A stretch of DNA of 64,000 nucleotides from Candidatus Aminicenantota bacterium (GCA_011773465.1 WVXO01000007.1:38562-102561), one strand, 5' to 3'; positions 27,323 through 36,439 are shown, counted from the stretch's first letter. Numbers and translations are program-made. Notes: generated by a model from the letters alone, not told the origin.

Positions 27323-27658
27323 ATGGATGCAGCCGGAAATCCTGAAACACATACAGTTACTATTACTGTGGACGATGATGGGAAATTTACTTATGAAAAT
27401 CCTATAATTTTAGCTGATCAAGGGGATACTGTCGTCTGGAAATGTACAAACGAATGTCCTTTTGCCATTCATATTGGCTGGCATACTCCTGTAAAAGGTC
27501 GATACCGCTCAGTTGATGGAAGCGAAATACGAGTTACAGTCCCAAAGGATACACGACATGGTTACTATAGTTACTACAGCTACATGGTTGCCGTTTATAA
27601 AGATGGGAAAATCTGGACAGACGATCCTCCATTTATCGTCAAGCCGCCTCGAGGATAG
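27323..27658 (+). CDS. Small beta-rich protein, possibly cupredoxin-like fold
   Basis: A 111-residue protein preceded by a strong AAAGGAGGG site. It reads as alternating beta strands (THTVTITVDDDGKFTYENPI, ADQGDTVVWKCTNECPFAIH, GSEIRVTVPKDTRHGYYSYY), a pattern of cupredoxin-like or Ig-like sandwich domains. It has no signal peptide and I cannot assign a standard copper site (His-Cys-His-Met) with confidence, although Cys and His residues cluster at about 44-57. I do not recognise a named family. It stands alone between repeats and a structured-looking intergenic stretch. Confidence 0.6.
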   Translation: MDAAGNPETHTVTITVDDDGKFTYENPIILADQGDTVVWKCTNECPFAIHIGWHTPVKGRYRSVDGSEIRVTVPKDTRHGYYSYYSYMVAVYKDGKIWTDDPPFIVKPPRG

Positions 27659-27749
27659 GACACCGTCGGAGTAACCAGCTCAGCCGCATCTCCATCCAAA
27701 CGCACAGGGACACAGTATCTGGATCACAGTTCACAAGAAAAGGAAGTGT

Positions 27750-27885
27750 CGTAGCCTAATCAAGCGCGCGTTAGACCCGATTTGTAGGGATTTAGTCCGT
27801 ACAAGCGGACTGGAAATCCTTGTGGGCCGGAGAGACCCGTCTATATCGCCACCAGGCTCGATAACGACATGATATAGATATGTGC
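27750..27885. other. Possible structured RNA or hairpin cluster
   Basis: This non-coding stretch contains an almost perfect hairpin at 27788-27819 (GGATTTAGTCCG, loop TACAAG, CGGACT-GG-AAATCC) and a second one with arms TCTATATC (27840-27847) and GATATAGA (27871-27878). It looks more GC-rich than the neighbouring gaps. I do not recognise an RNA family, and the strand is unknown. Confidence 0.35.
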
Positions 27886-27933
27886 TAATCACCTTAATCA
27901 GCTAAAACTGGAATTTATTTCTGAAAGGAAAGG

Positions 27934-29610
27934 CTAAGAAGTTCTCTGGATGATGACCAGAGTCATATCATCCATTCGATCAGCACCAGCAGTGAATGAA
28001 TCGAGCTCCTCATAGACTTTCTTCAGTATTTTAGGAGCTTGCAATTTAGCATGCTTTTGAAGTAGCTTTATGAGTCTTTTTTCATCGAATTCTTTATTAT
28101 CTTTACTCCGACTTTCAGTAATTCCATCTGTATAAAGAATAGCCATCTCTCCAAGGTTTATTTTGACTTTTTTTATATCATAGGTACTCGAAGGAAACAT
28201 TCCCAAGCATAAGCCGCAGCTTTCCAAGCGGGTGACTTTCCCTTTTTTATCGATGATAAGCGGAGGATTATGACCAGCATTGATATATTTAAGCTCGCCA
28301 TTATTTTTATTCAGCTCGCAGAAGAAAAAAGTTATAAAAGCATTTGGGGCAGAACTGCGGTGGACGAAATCATTCAGCTTAACAGCCATATCCTCTATGT
28401 TGTATTCAGAGTAAACCTCTGATTGAAGAGCTGCTCTTAATGAAGCCATGAGGAGGGAAGCGCCTACTCCTTTTCCGGAAACATCCGCAATAACAATACC
28501 TAAACGAGAAGGATCGATATCGATAAAATCATAATAATCCCCGCCAACTTGATAGCAGGGAGTATTATAGCCGATAATTTCAAACTTTTTGCATGTTGGG
28601 TTTTCTTTGGGGAGAAAGTCTTCTTGAATCTTGGCAGCCAAGGCAAGCTCTTTTTTAATCCTTTCTAGCTCCATAGTTTGCTCAACACGCATAGCATTCT
28701 CGATCTTTACCGCAGCCACATTAGACAGAAGAGTCAAAAGCTTGAGATCCTCATCCGTGAACTGCTCAAGGTTCGATATCCGGTCTGAATAGATAATTCC
28801 TATGATTTCCCTGTTGTTCCATAAAGGAACACACATTGCCGAATGGATATCGGATTTAATAATGCTTTCCATGGCCCTGAAACGGGTGTCAGCCTGGGCA
28901 TCAGAAGTTAGGACTGAGGAATTTTTATCAACAGCCATATTTATAATACTCTGGCTTACCTGAATCTTTTGACCCTTAAGGTTCTTATCGTTGATACGAA
29001 TCACTTTGGGAATGAATTGAGCAGGATTGCCTTCTTTTAGCATCAGAATTCCTCTGTCCATAGGGAGATTCTCACAGATCAAATCCATGATGTTATCCAG
29101 GAGCTCAGTTATAGGTTGATGGAGAAGAAGAGCTTTACTAACGTCACTCATTATGGAGAAAGCTCTGTGCTCTACTCTGACCTTTTCCAAATCAACAGGC
29201 GCGAGACTGGCTTTTAGAGTTGTATCAATTTCGGTCTTGGTTAAAAGCTCTTCCACTTGCATTATGGTATTAACATTTGCCGAGGAGGTGGGTGATTCCG
29301 TAACTTCCACGTGCGTGGGAATTTCCTTATCGAAGACGATCCTCGTTGATCCAATAAGGACTTCATCTCCTTTTTTAAGCTCGACCTCAGCTTTGATTTT
29401 CTTACCGTTCAGGAAGGTTCCGTTCTTGCTGGCATTGTCTCGGACTACCCAACCCTCTTCTGAAGGATAAATGTAAGCATGATGCCCTGAACAGAATGGA
29501 TCAAGAATGCTGATGTCATTATCAGCAGAGCGGCCAATAGATATTCTATTTTTTTTAAGAGGAATAGTATAATCCTCTCCTTTTTTTTGATATACGTATA
29601 GTTTGGGCAT
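27934..29610 (-). CDS. FHA-GAF-SpoIIE (PP2C) phosphatase, RsbU-like
   Basis: A 558-residue cytoplasmic regulator. Residues ~1-95 form an FHA phosphothreonine-binding domain (GRSADNDI at 26-33, SGHHA at 41-45, NGT at 63-65). A GAF domain covers about 150-310 (SAMCVPLWNNREIIGIIYSD), followed by a short coiled linker and a SpoIIE-type PP2C domain from about 330 (ADVSGKGVGASLLMASLRAA, YINAGHNPPLII, ILYTDGITESRSKDN). Such enzymes dephosphorylate STAS antagonists in partner switching; the STAS protein at 34898-35248 is a natural candidate. The FHA domain could recognise Ser/Thr-kinase products. Confidence 0.93.
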   Translation of the reverse strand: MPKLYVYQKKGEDYTIPLKKNRISIGRSADNDISILDPFCSGHHAYIYPSEEGWVVRDNASKNGTFLNGKKIKAEVELKKGDEVLIGSTRIVFDKEIPTHVEVTESPTSSANVNTIMQVEELLTKTEIDTTLKASLAPVDLEKVRVEHRAFSIMSDVSKALLLHQPITELLDNIMDLICENLPMDRGILMLKEGNPAQFIPKVIRINDKNLKGQKIQVSQSIINMAVDKNSSVLTSDAQADTRFRAMESIIKSDIHSAMCVPLWNNREIIGIIYSDRISNLEQFTDEDLKLLTLLSNVAAVKIENAMRVEQTMELERIKKELALAAKIQEDFLPKENPTCKKFEIIGYNTPCYQVGGDYYDFIDIDPSRLGIVIADVSGKGVGASLLMASLRAALQSEVYSEYNIEDMAVKLNDFVHRSSAPNAFITFFFCELNKNNGELKYINAGHNPPLIIDKKGKVTRLESCGLCLGMFPSSTYDIKKVKINLGEMAILYTDGITESRSKDNKEFDEKRLIKLLQKHAKLQAPKILKKVYEELDSFTAGADRMDDMTLVIIQRTS

Positions 29611-29627
29611 TTTAGTTTGCGCTAATA

Positions 29628-29657
29628 ATTATAAAACTAATAACAAATAAATTTCAA
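29628..29657 (-). promoter_or_regulatory. Putative sigma-70 promoter of the FHA-PP2C gene
   Basis: On the minus strand TTGAAA (29652-29657), 18 bases, TATAAT (29628-29633). The leader would be only about 11 nt, without a Shine-Dalgarno sequence. Confidence 0.5.
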
Positions 29658-29820
29658 GAAAATTTACCTCTTTGATATTCGTTCTTGCGCTCACAAATGT
29701 GTAAGAAGAATCTTTTTTTTCATAATTCTTTCTTCTATCTCGCGAATGAAGCCACTTACAATGTCTAACTATTTATTCCCAAATACGCGCTATTATGTTC
29801 CCTGACGTTCGGCTTTGCTT

Positions 29821-32337
29821 TTATGCTTCAGAAAATTCAATTTTCTCTAAAATCTTAAGCATTTTTTTGCCTTTCTTAACTTTATCTTCAAACGGAATAT
29901 CTTCGATGAGAGGCAGGAGAACTTCCATCACTTCTTTCTTCACGATGTTGTCGAGAAGTTCTATTGAATAATCTATTGCTTTTTTTGTTCCAGTAGTGAT
30001 ATTTTGATAAGCTTTTATGATATCTTCCTGGGGATAGATCAGACTTAGCAATTCAAAAATATACTTGAGGGATCGAGCTAAATTATTCTCTAAATCTTTA
30101 GCCAAGAACTCTTTTTTCTTATCAGTTTTCAAGTCATAAATTTCTTTCAGAATCAGGTAAGATTCTTTTATTTCCCGAGTTATTTGAGGCACCACAATCT
30201 GTTCTCGGAAACGAATATGAGGTTTTTCTGATCTCATCTTATACATAGCGCTGATGATTTCAGATTCGACATCCCTGCTTTCTTTTCTCAATTCCAAGGC
30301 TAATACATCTGCTGCTCTTTGAGCGCCTGTTTTAGCCAATATGTCAGGGATAGCCTTTCTCAAGCGCGTATCTTCACTCGGATCTCCCAAATAATCTTTT
30401 AAGGTGCCTATAATTTTAACTCCATATTCTGCTAAAGTTTTGCTGGCAACTCTTTGGAGGAAGGGGTTTTTTAAATTTTGGATGATAAAAGGCACTAACT
30501 CGCGCTTTTTTAGCTTGCCAGCGCTCTCAAGAGCATAACTGACTACTTCTGGCGATTTATCCCTGAGCAGTTTTCTTAGATTATGGACGACAGAGGGAGT
30601 GGGCTCCATCATTCCCATAACCTTGGCTGCCTCCATCCGGGAAACTTCTTCCTCTTTGCCTTCCCCGCCTACAATTTTATCAAGATGGTCTTTCATCAGT
30701 TTTTGATAAACATTCAGGGACATGATTTCCTTTACCTGAGCATCAAGACTCTCCTCATCGAGAGAATCTTCAGTCTCTGGAATTAACACTTCTCCGTCCA
30801 CTTCAAGAAGGGAATCCATGGAACTCGCTCTTACTTCATCAGATTTATAAGAAATTATTTTTTTCAGCTTAGAACTTAAATTTTCTTTTTTGACAAGGTC
30901 AAAAAGATTCATGGCATACAGAACCGAACTTCTTTTCTTACTTTCGATGGTGTCGAAAACCAGCTTAGTCATATTAATATCAATCTTTTCAGCAACAAAT
31001 TTATCGGCATCTTGCCATTTTATCTCAAGGTTTCTTTTCACAATATTCACGTATTCCTTGGTAATCAAAAGATTGAGAATGATCCAGATAAGCGTGAACA
31101 CGATGGCGATAGTGCTTATATATTTGATCTCAAGGCTTAAGACTGAGAAAAATAAAAGAATAAGAAGAGCTCCTATGCCTTTAGCAAATTTATTGACGAA
31201 CATATCGATGAATACTTTTGCTTTGTACTTGATCTCGGGAGGGATAGGGATGTAGAGCAGTTCCCTGACAGATTGGTTGAGTGAATGAGCAAGACTTTTA
31301 TCAGTTCCCTTGATGATTAGAGCCCAGTAAATTAGAGCAAAAGGGAAAATAAAAATAGCGAAAGAGAAAACCAGCAAAAAGAGCGGAGCAACCAAAAGAG
31401 CAATCCGAATTCCAAAATTTTTCAAGATGCGGTTGGTTGAGAAAGCATGAAGGAGATTAGAAAAAATAAGAAATACGGTAAAAAATATGCCAAGAAAAGC
31501 AGTTCTCGCATCCTTGTTCGGATAGGTATCCTCGACGAAATAATTGAACTGAAAATCAATCAAAGTTGTAACAACGATGGCCACAGCCATAATTCCGGTC
31601 AAAAGCAACAAATGTCGATTTTTTCTCAACAAGCCAAAGCTCTTACCATATCCAATTTTTGGCTTCTTTTGTACTTCGGATGGCTTAACTTCTTCTTTCC
31701 CTTCTCTTTGAATGATTCTATGAACACGATTGACGATGACGAAACAGATAACAAGCATAAAAGGGCAAATTAAGAGCAGATTTTCGGTTCCGACTATTTT
31801 AGACAGAGAAGCAAGGAGAGCTCCTGCAACTCCACCTAAAAGCCCCCCGCTCACTAAAAAGCCAACCAGCCTTTTTGCTTGACGAGGATTATAAATATCA
31901 TTAACTAATATCCAGAATTGAGTGACCGAGGTTACCAAGAATATATCTGCCCAAAACCAGAATACCATAGAAATCCAATTCCAGTAGGCCAAAGGCAGCC
32001 AGTTCCTTCCCTGAGTGAAAAGTAGCCAGAAAATTAAAAGACACGTTATGAAAAAAGCCAAGCTGAGAGATATGTATAATTGTCTTTTCATGACCTGCAG
32101 CAGTCTGGAGTTTAAAGTGACAAAAAAACCTATTAAGATAGCTGTCAAAAGATAAGCGTAAGGAAGTCTGCTGGATGAAAGCTTATCCAGAAAATCGGAA
32201 ATCTTGACCAGCTTGATGATGTAGGCAGAAGAGGTGATCAGAAAAAAATAAGAAAACATAAGCAAAGATGTAGAGATCTCCTCAGGCCTGACATCAACGG
32301 GCCGCGATAAAATTCTATGAAGCAAGTTCTTAGCCAT
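29821..32337 (-). CDS. NTT/Tlc-type nucleotide transporter homologue with C-terminal HEAT repeats
   Basis: An 838-residue protein. The first ~430 residues contain about 12 hydrophobic helices with features of the ATP/ADP translocase (Npt/Tlc) family, including RLPYAYLLTAILIGFFVTLN, VTQFWILVNDIYNPRQAKRL and IPIPPEIKYKAKVFIDMFVN. A soluble C-terminal half (about 550-750) carries HEAT-like repeats (RKLLRDKSPEVVSYALESAG). It is a tandem paralogue of the upstream gene, 8 bases apart. In intracellular bacteria the family exchanges ATP/ADP or imports nucleotides; here substrate and direction are unknown. It is last in a probable STAS-NTT-NTT operon. Confidence 0.85.
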   Translation of the reverse strand: MAKNLLHRILSRPVDVRPEEISTSLLMFSYFFLITSSAYIIKLVKISDFLDKLSSSRLPYAYLLTAILIGFFVTLNSRLLQVMKRQLYISLSLAFFITCLLIFWLLFTQGRNWLPLAYWNWISMVFWFWADIFLVTSVTQFWILVNDIYNPRQAKRLVGFLVSGGLLGGVAGALLASLSKIVGTENLLLICPFMLVICFVIVNRVHRIIQREGKEEVKPSEVQKKPKIGYGKSFGLLRKNRHLLLLTGIMAVAIVVTTLIDFQFNYFVEDTYPNKDARTAFLGIFFTVFLIFSNLLHAFSTNRILKNFGIRIALLVAPLFLLVFSFAIFIFPFALIYWALIIKGTDKSLAHSLNQSVRELLYIPIPPEIKYKAKVFIDMFVNKFAKGIGALLILLFFSVLSLEIKYISTIAIVFTLIWIILNLLITKEYVNIVKRNLEIKWQDADKFVAEKIDINMTKLVFDTIESKKRSSVLYAMNLFDLVKKENLSSKLKKIISYKSDEVRASSMDSLLEVDGEVLIPETEDSLDEESLDAQVKEIMSLNVYQKLMKDHLDKIVGGEGKEEEVSRMEAAKVMGMMEPTPSVVHNLRKLLRDKSPEVVSYALESAGKLKKRELVPFIIQNLKNPFLQRVASKTLAEYGVKIIGTLKDYLGDPSEDTRLRKAIPDILAKTGAQRAADVLALELRKESRDVESEIISAMYKMRSEKPHIRFREQIVVPQITREIKESYLILKEIYDLKTDKKKEFLAKDLENNLARSLKYIFELLSLIYPQEDIIKAYQNITTGTKKAIDYSIELLDNIVKKEVMEVLLPLIEDIPFEDKVKKGKKMLKILEKIEFSEA

Positions 32338-32345
32338 AAAATTTT

Positions 32346-34865
32346 TTAAACTTTAGGAAAAGTTTTCAGAAGGGTTCGGCATCTTTTCACCCTTTCCTCC
32401 AGGTGAAGTTCTTCAATAAGGGGAAAGACGATATCTCTAATCTGTTTCGGTAATATATTATCAAGAAGTTCAACAGCATAATCCACAGAATCCTTTGTTC
32501 CGGTCCTTATATTCTGATAGGCTCTGAAAATATCTTCATGGGGATAGATGAGCCCCAATAATTTAAAAACATTCATCATGGAAGCAGCCAGATTCTCTGA
32601 TAATTTTTCGCTTATCTTTGGCTTCTTAGCTTTAGACTTTTGATCGTAAAATTTAATGAGAATCTGGTAGTATTTCTTTATTTCCTTAAATATTTTAGTC
32701 TTGATAACCTCTTCCTGGACCTGAATATCAGGCTTTCTAGAACGAATCCTATCCAAAGCATCAATGAGCTCAGGGTCCATATCCCCATCATCTTCTGCCA
32801 ATTCCCAGGCTAAGAAATCCGCAGAATCTTGAATTGGAATACGAGCTAAAACTGAGGCCACTTCTCGGCGCAGCCCAAAATCCTCATCGTAATCTCTCAA
32901 ATAATCTGACAATGTACCGACAATCCTTTCCCCGTATTTTTCAAGGGCAGTACAGGCATCTTCCCTAGTTAAAGGATTATGCAACTTATATATTAGGGCG
33001 GGAACATGCTCTCTTCTCTTTAGCCGCGCTGCACTTTCAATAGCGTATTTGCTCACTTCTGGCGATTCATCTTCAAGAAGTTCCTCGAGTTTCTGAGCAA
33101 GAGGAGAATGAGATTCCATCAATCCAATGGCTTTGGCTAATTCCATCTTTGATGTCTCAGTGTCATCAGTCTTATCAACCAGGACTTTATCAATGTATCC
33201 CTTCATCACCTCTTGATAAACATCCAGGGACATTATCTCTTTAACCTCTTTATCCAGGACTTCTTCACTTAGCATATCGTCCATTTCAGGAACTAAAGTT
33301 ATCTCCCCAGATTCAAACAGACCCCCTAATGAAGAAACTTTCCTTTCATCCGCTTTATAAGAGATTAGTTTTTTCACCTCAGGAGTGAGTTTATCTTGCT
33401 TTATCAAGTCAAAAAGATGCATGGCATATAAAACTGAACTTCTATTCCTGCTCTCTATGGTATCAAAAACTAATTTTGTATAATCCACATCCATCTTTTC
33501 AGCAACTACTCTATCCCCGCGATCCCACTTCATCTCCAGTTTCTGTTTAACAATATTGGTATATTCTTTGCTTACTTTTATGTTAAGAAGAAGCCATGCT
33601 CCGATAAAAATAACACCAATAATGCTCACAAGTTGAACTTTATCTCTCCAATCCCACTGCCAATTTTCAGGGGGAAGATAGACATAAACTAAAAATAACA
33701 GTATCAAGGCCCCAATGCCTTTGGCAAATCTATTTAGAAACATATCGATAAATACTTTTGCTTTGTACTTAAGCTCAGGCGAGATAGGAATATAAAGGAG
33801 CTCCCGCACGTACTGGTTAATAGAAAAAGAGAGGCTTTTATCGCCAGCTTTGATAGCAAGGGCAAATACAAAAACTTCTGGCCAATAACCTATTCCAAAA
33901 ATACAAAGCAATAATACAAGAGGGAATAGTAACAGAGTAACACGAATCCCATAGCGTTTAAGGATATTGCTTGACATCAATATTGATATGAGAAAAGGAA
34001 TAACCAACAATGCTGCATGGAAATATCCAAAAAATTCCAACTTTTCATCCATTCTCTCTATTCTAATGTCGATTACAGTCTTGGACTGCCAATCAATAAA
34101 TGTTGAAACAATGAATGTTAAGGTCACAACTCCAGCCAGAAGTTTTAAATAATAATTTTTCCTCACTGTATTAAAACAGTCTATAAAGCCAACCTTAACT
34201 TGTTCTTCTCCTGTTTCTCTATGCTTATGACCCACCTGATCAGATGGAGCGGACTTTTTTCTGTGCCAAATGAATATATGATTTACGACAAAAATACTGA
34301 GTATAAGCAATCCAGAAGCAATGATAAGAACAATATCGGGCATATCTCGACCTAAAAGGCCTGTCAGCACTCCCCCTAAAATACCTCCTAACAGCCCTCC
34401 GCTGCCAAAAAAGCCGATCAGCCTTTTGACTTCTCTCGGATTAAAAACATCATTTACTAATATCCAGAATTGGGTTACAAGGACCACAATAAAAGTGTTG
34501 GCCCACACCCAAAAAGCGAGAGGCATCCAACTCAATTCTTGATCAAAAAGCCAACGAGAAAGTAAACAGGTGAGAGCAAAAAATGTAACGCTTGAGATTA
34601 TTAAGACGCGTCTCTGAATTCTGACTTGAAGCTTGGTATAAAAATGGACGAAAAAACCCATAAAAAGGGCTGTTAACAAATAGGCATAAGGTAGTCTTGC
34701 TGATGTTAGCTCAATTAAGTATTTTGCATCTCTATAGGGTTTAATAATGTAATACGGAAACATAATAAGGAAAAGATAAAGAAAAAGAAGGGAAGCTATG
34801 ACCTCTTCGCCAGGTTTGATTTCTACAAAGCGCGATAGAATTCTATTAAGGAGGTTTTTTGCCAT
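32346..34865 (-). CDS. NTT/Tlc-type nucleotide transporter homologue with C-terminal HEAT repeats
   Basis: An 839-residue tandem paralogue of 29821-32337 with the same layout: about 12 membrane helices over ~1-440 (YYIIKPYRDAKYLIELTSAR, RLPYAYLLTALFMGFFVHFY, ISPELKYKAKVFIDMFLNRF) followed by a soluble region with HEAT-like repeats (EELLEDESPEVSKYAIESAA). The YYIIKPYRDA segment is closer than its neighbour's to the YYILKPIRDA of the 38765-40165 transporter, so the two tandem copies have diverged. It starts 32 bases after the STAS gene on the same strand. Confidence 0.86.
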   Translation of the reverse strand: MAKNLLNRILSRFVEIKPGEEVIASLLFLYLFLIMFPYYIIKPYRDAKYLIELTSARLPYAYLLTALFMGFFVHFYTKLQVRIQRRVLIISSVTFFALTCLLSRWLFDQELSWMPLAFWVWANTFIVVLVTQFWILVNDVFNPREVKRLIGFFGSGGLLGGILGGVLTGLLGRDMPDIVLIIASGLLILSIFVVNHIFIWHRKKSAPSDQVGHKHRETGEEQVKVGFIDCFNTVRKNYYLKLLAGVVTLTFIVSTFIDWQSKTVIDIRIERMDEKLEFFGYFHAALLVIPFLISILMSSNILKRYGIRVTLLLFPLVLLLCIFGIGYWPEVFVFALAIKAGDKSLSFSINQYVRELLYIPISPELKYKAKVFIDMFLNRFAKGIGALILLFLVYVYLPPENWQWDWRDKVQLVSIIGVIFIGAWLLLNIKVSKEYTNIVKQKLEMKWDRGDRVVAEKMDVDYTKLVFDTIESRNRSSVLYAMHLFDLIKQDKLTPEVKKLISYKADERKVSSLGGLFESGEITLVPEMDDMLSEEVLDKEVKEIMSLDVYQEVMKGYIDKVLVDKTDDTETSKMELAKAIGLMESHSPLAQKLEELLEDESPEVSKYAIESAARLKRREHVPALIYKLHNPLTREDACTALEKYGERIVGTLSDYLRDYDEDFGLRREVASVLARIPIQDSADFLAWELAEDDGDMDPELIDALDRIRSRKPDIQVQEEVIKTKIFKEIKKYYQILIKFYDQKSKAKKPKISEKLSENLAASMMNVFKLLGLIYPHEDIFRAYQNIRTGTKDSVDYAVELLDNILPKQIRDIVFPLIEELHLEERVKRCRTLLKTFPKV

Positions 34866-34897
34866 AAAATGACTCGACTATAAGAGGATTGTGATAG

Positions 34898-35248
34898 TTA
34901 CTGATCCTTAAAAAAGCTTTCTAGGGCTACTTCTTCTGCGTCAAAAATTTCAAGCACTTTAGTAAGCATTGTGACTTGAAAAACGAGGTAAAGTTTCTTT
35001 GATATCTTTGCTATCTTGAGCTTTCCCCCTAAATTATGAGTAGAAATATAGCTGGCTAAGATCTCCCCTACCCCAAAGCTATCGATGAAATCGACATTCT
35101 GAAAATTGAGAAGTATGTTCCTTTTTCCGGCATCCAATTGATCTTTAACGAGCTGGTGAAGAGTGACATCGGTTATATCCGATCTTCTTATTTCCCCCTC
35201 GATATCAAAAATAATAACATCTGTTTTTTCTCTTGTATTAATTTCCAT
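34898..35248 (-). CDS. STAS-domain anti-sigma-factor antagonist (SpoIIAA/RsbV-like)
   Basis: A 116-residue single STAS domain. The segment NVDFIDSFGVGEILASYIST contains the conserved Asp-Ser (D56-S57) phosphorylated by RsbW/SpoIIAB-like kinases and dephosphorylated by SpoIIE-type phosphatases. Candidates for both partners are in the window (43112-43534 and 27934-29610). It is the first gene of a probable operon with the two HEAT-bearing nucleotide transporters, which suggests that the switch and the transport are linked. Confidence 0.9.
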   Translation of the reverse strand: MEINTREKTDVIIFDIEGEIRRSDITDVTLHQLVKDQLDAGKRNILLNFQNVDFIDSFGVGEILASYISTHNLGGKLKIAKISKKLYLVFQVTMLTKVLEIFDAEEVALESFFKDQ

Positions 35249-35416
35249 TTTATTCCATCCTCTCTATGCTCTCAATTTTTCCTATTGACTAATTCTCTGG
35301 ATTGATCACGATTTTTAATTATCTCATTCCCCTTAAATCCTTTCTCAATTTTGCAATATCTTGGGATTTTCCTTCTCCTTTCCTACTGAAACCAATTCTT
35401 TTCGGCTTTCTCTTAG

Positions 35417-35445
35417 CTTTTATCAAAAGAGAAATCTAAAGTCAA
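35417..35445 (-). promoter_or_regulatory. Putative sigma-70 promoter of the STAS-NTT-NTT operon
   Basis: On the minus strand TTGACT (35440-35445), 17 bases, TAAAAG (35417-35422). The leader to the STAS ATG is about 160 nt. Confidence 0.6.
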
Positions 35446-35510
35446 TCCATTATTTATTGTTGTGCGGGTTGTCTATTGTACCGTTTGATTTATTTATTAG
35501 GACTTTTTCT

Positions 35511-35643
35511 GTAGGCGCTTGATTTATCGTAGCTGCTTGATTTATCAAACACAAATTCTTATATAATAAAATAACTATGCGAATTTTACGTATCACACCC
35601 TTATATTAAGAGAGCGCAGATTTGATGAATCAAACCCCTACAC
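35511..35643. repeat. Family A palindromic repeats in both orientations
   Basis: GTAGGCGCTTGATTTATCGT and GCTTGATTTATCAAACACAA occur at about 35511-35557, and an inverted copy GATTTGATGAATCAAACCCC (TACAC) at 35616-35643, near the 3' end of the PilZ gene. Confidence 0.7.
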
Positions 35644-35654
35644 TAAACAGGGAC

Positions 35655-36011
35655 TCACTTCTTCTCATTCAGCAAAATTGTGACAAGAATAAATCTATAG
35701 AGTTTTGGCTTTTCTCTAAAATCAAGCTCTGTAAACTTTACACCATATGAAAAAACCTCTTCGTCTTCTCTCTCCCAGATGATATTTCCATATATATTGA
35801 TATTAAGGTCCCCGGGTAAATTCAAGTTGAAAATCAAATCCGTGCCTAGGGGAAAGCGGATATTAGTAACGACACACATCCCATCCAGGCAGATATTCTT
35901 AATATATCCTTTTGCCTTTTTTTCAATCTTATAGTCCTCCCAGAGTTGGACGTTTACTCTGACCAAAACCCTTGGAGCTTTTCTTCTTTCCGAATCTTTC
36001 TCTTTTCGCAT
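35655..36011 (-). CDS. PilZ-domain protein
   Basis: A 118-residue protein that is essentially one PilZ domain. RRKAPRVLVRVNVQLW supplies the N-terminal arginine motif of c-di-GMP binding. The second motif, usually D/N-x-S-x-x-G, reads NICLDG, so the serine is replaced by cysteine. The beta-barrel strands (GTDLIFNLNLPGDLNINIYG, FSYGVKFTEL) are present. It may bind c-di-GMP and control surface or motility functions, but no target is adjacent. Confidence 0.82.
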   Translation of the reverse strand: MRKEKDSERRKAPRVLVRVNVQLWEDYKIEKKAKGYIKNICLDGMCVVTNIRFPLGTDLIFNLNLPGDLNINIYGNIIWEREDEEVFSYGVKFTELDFREKPKLYRFILVTILLNEKK

Positions 36012-36139
36012 CTGAATTTTTCTTCTACCTCAAGATCTAGGCAGATAGGAATCTTTTTTTCTCCTGCGATATTCCCCGGTCATCTCCACTCTTAGCCTGA
36101 GTAAGGCATAAACGCGCTCTTAACCATTTTCTGCTGAGA

Positions 36140-36168
36140 TTTATAGCACAGGAAAAATCCGATGTCAA
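36140..36168 (-). promoter_or_regulatory. Putative sigma-70 promoter of the PilZ gene
   Basis: TTGACA (36163-36168), 17 bases, TATAAA (36140-36145) on the minus strand. From TTTTTCCTGTGCTATAAA it is almost the same as the kinase promoter at 20806-20834, including the TGTGC before the -10. Confidence 0.75.
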
Positions 36169-36352
36169 AAACAAAATATTGATGAAAAGCAAAAATTGCA
36201 TTGAGAAGACACACTGATCTTATAATATACAAATTTGAAAGCACTCCTGAATTTCCCTGATTAATCTGAAATCGTAAGAGTAGAGGTCCTTTATCCAGTA
36301 CTTTCCAGTTCCTGTACTAAAATGAAATCTTTCTATTCATCAGACAATATTC

Positions 36353-36380
36353 TTGACATTTAATATCATTACTTTACATT
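36353..36380 (+). promoter_or_regulatory. Putative sigma-70 promoter of the phosphatase/kinase-like operon
   Basis: TTGACA (36353-36358), 16 bases, TACATT (36375-36380), about 60 bases upstream of the phosphatase start. Confidence 0.55.
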
Positions 36381-36439
36381 ATTAGTGGGCACTTAAATTA
36401 AAAACGACCTAAACTGGATAAATATGCTACTTTGAATCT

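Larger units (their letters stand above)
35249..35654. other. Intergenic region: STAS operon promoter plus family A repeats
   Basis: It holds the STAS promoter (35417-35445) and several family A palindromes (35511-35643). No gene is seen. Confidence 0.6.
36012..36439. other. Divergent intergenic region between PilZ and exported phosphatase genes
   Basis: It carries the minus-strand PilZ promoter (36140-36168) and a plus-strand promoter (36353-36380). No gene or repeat is seen in the remainder. Confidence 0.6.

Noticed and set aside
27659..27754. Read-through extension of the 111-residue protein (about 31 codons after the TAG)
   Set aside because: No evidence for stop-codon suppression, and the extension has no recognisable motif.
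29821..34865. Evidence for an intracellular parasite lifestyle from the ATP/ADP carriers
   Set aside because: The rest of the window (TonB receptor, secreted peptidases, complete glycine cleavage, rich signalling) does not look reduced, and NTT homologues with HEAT domains also occur in free-living bacteria.
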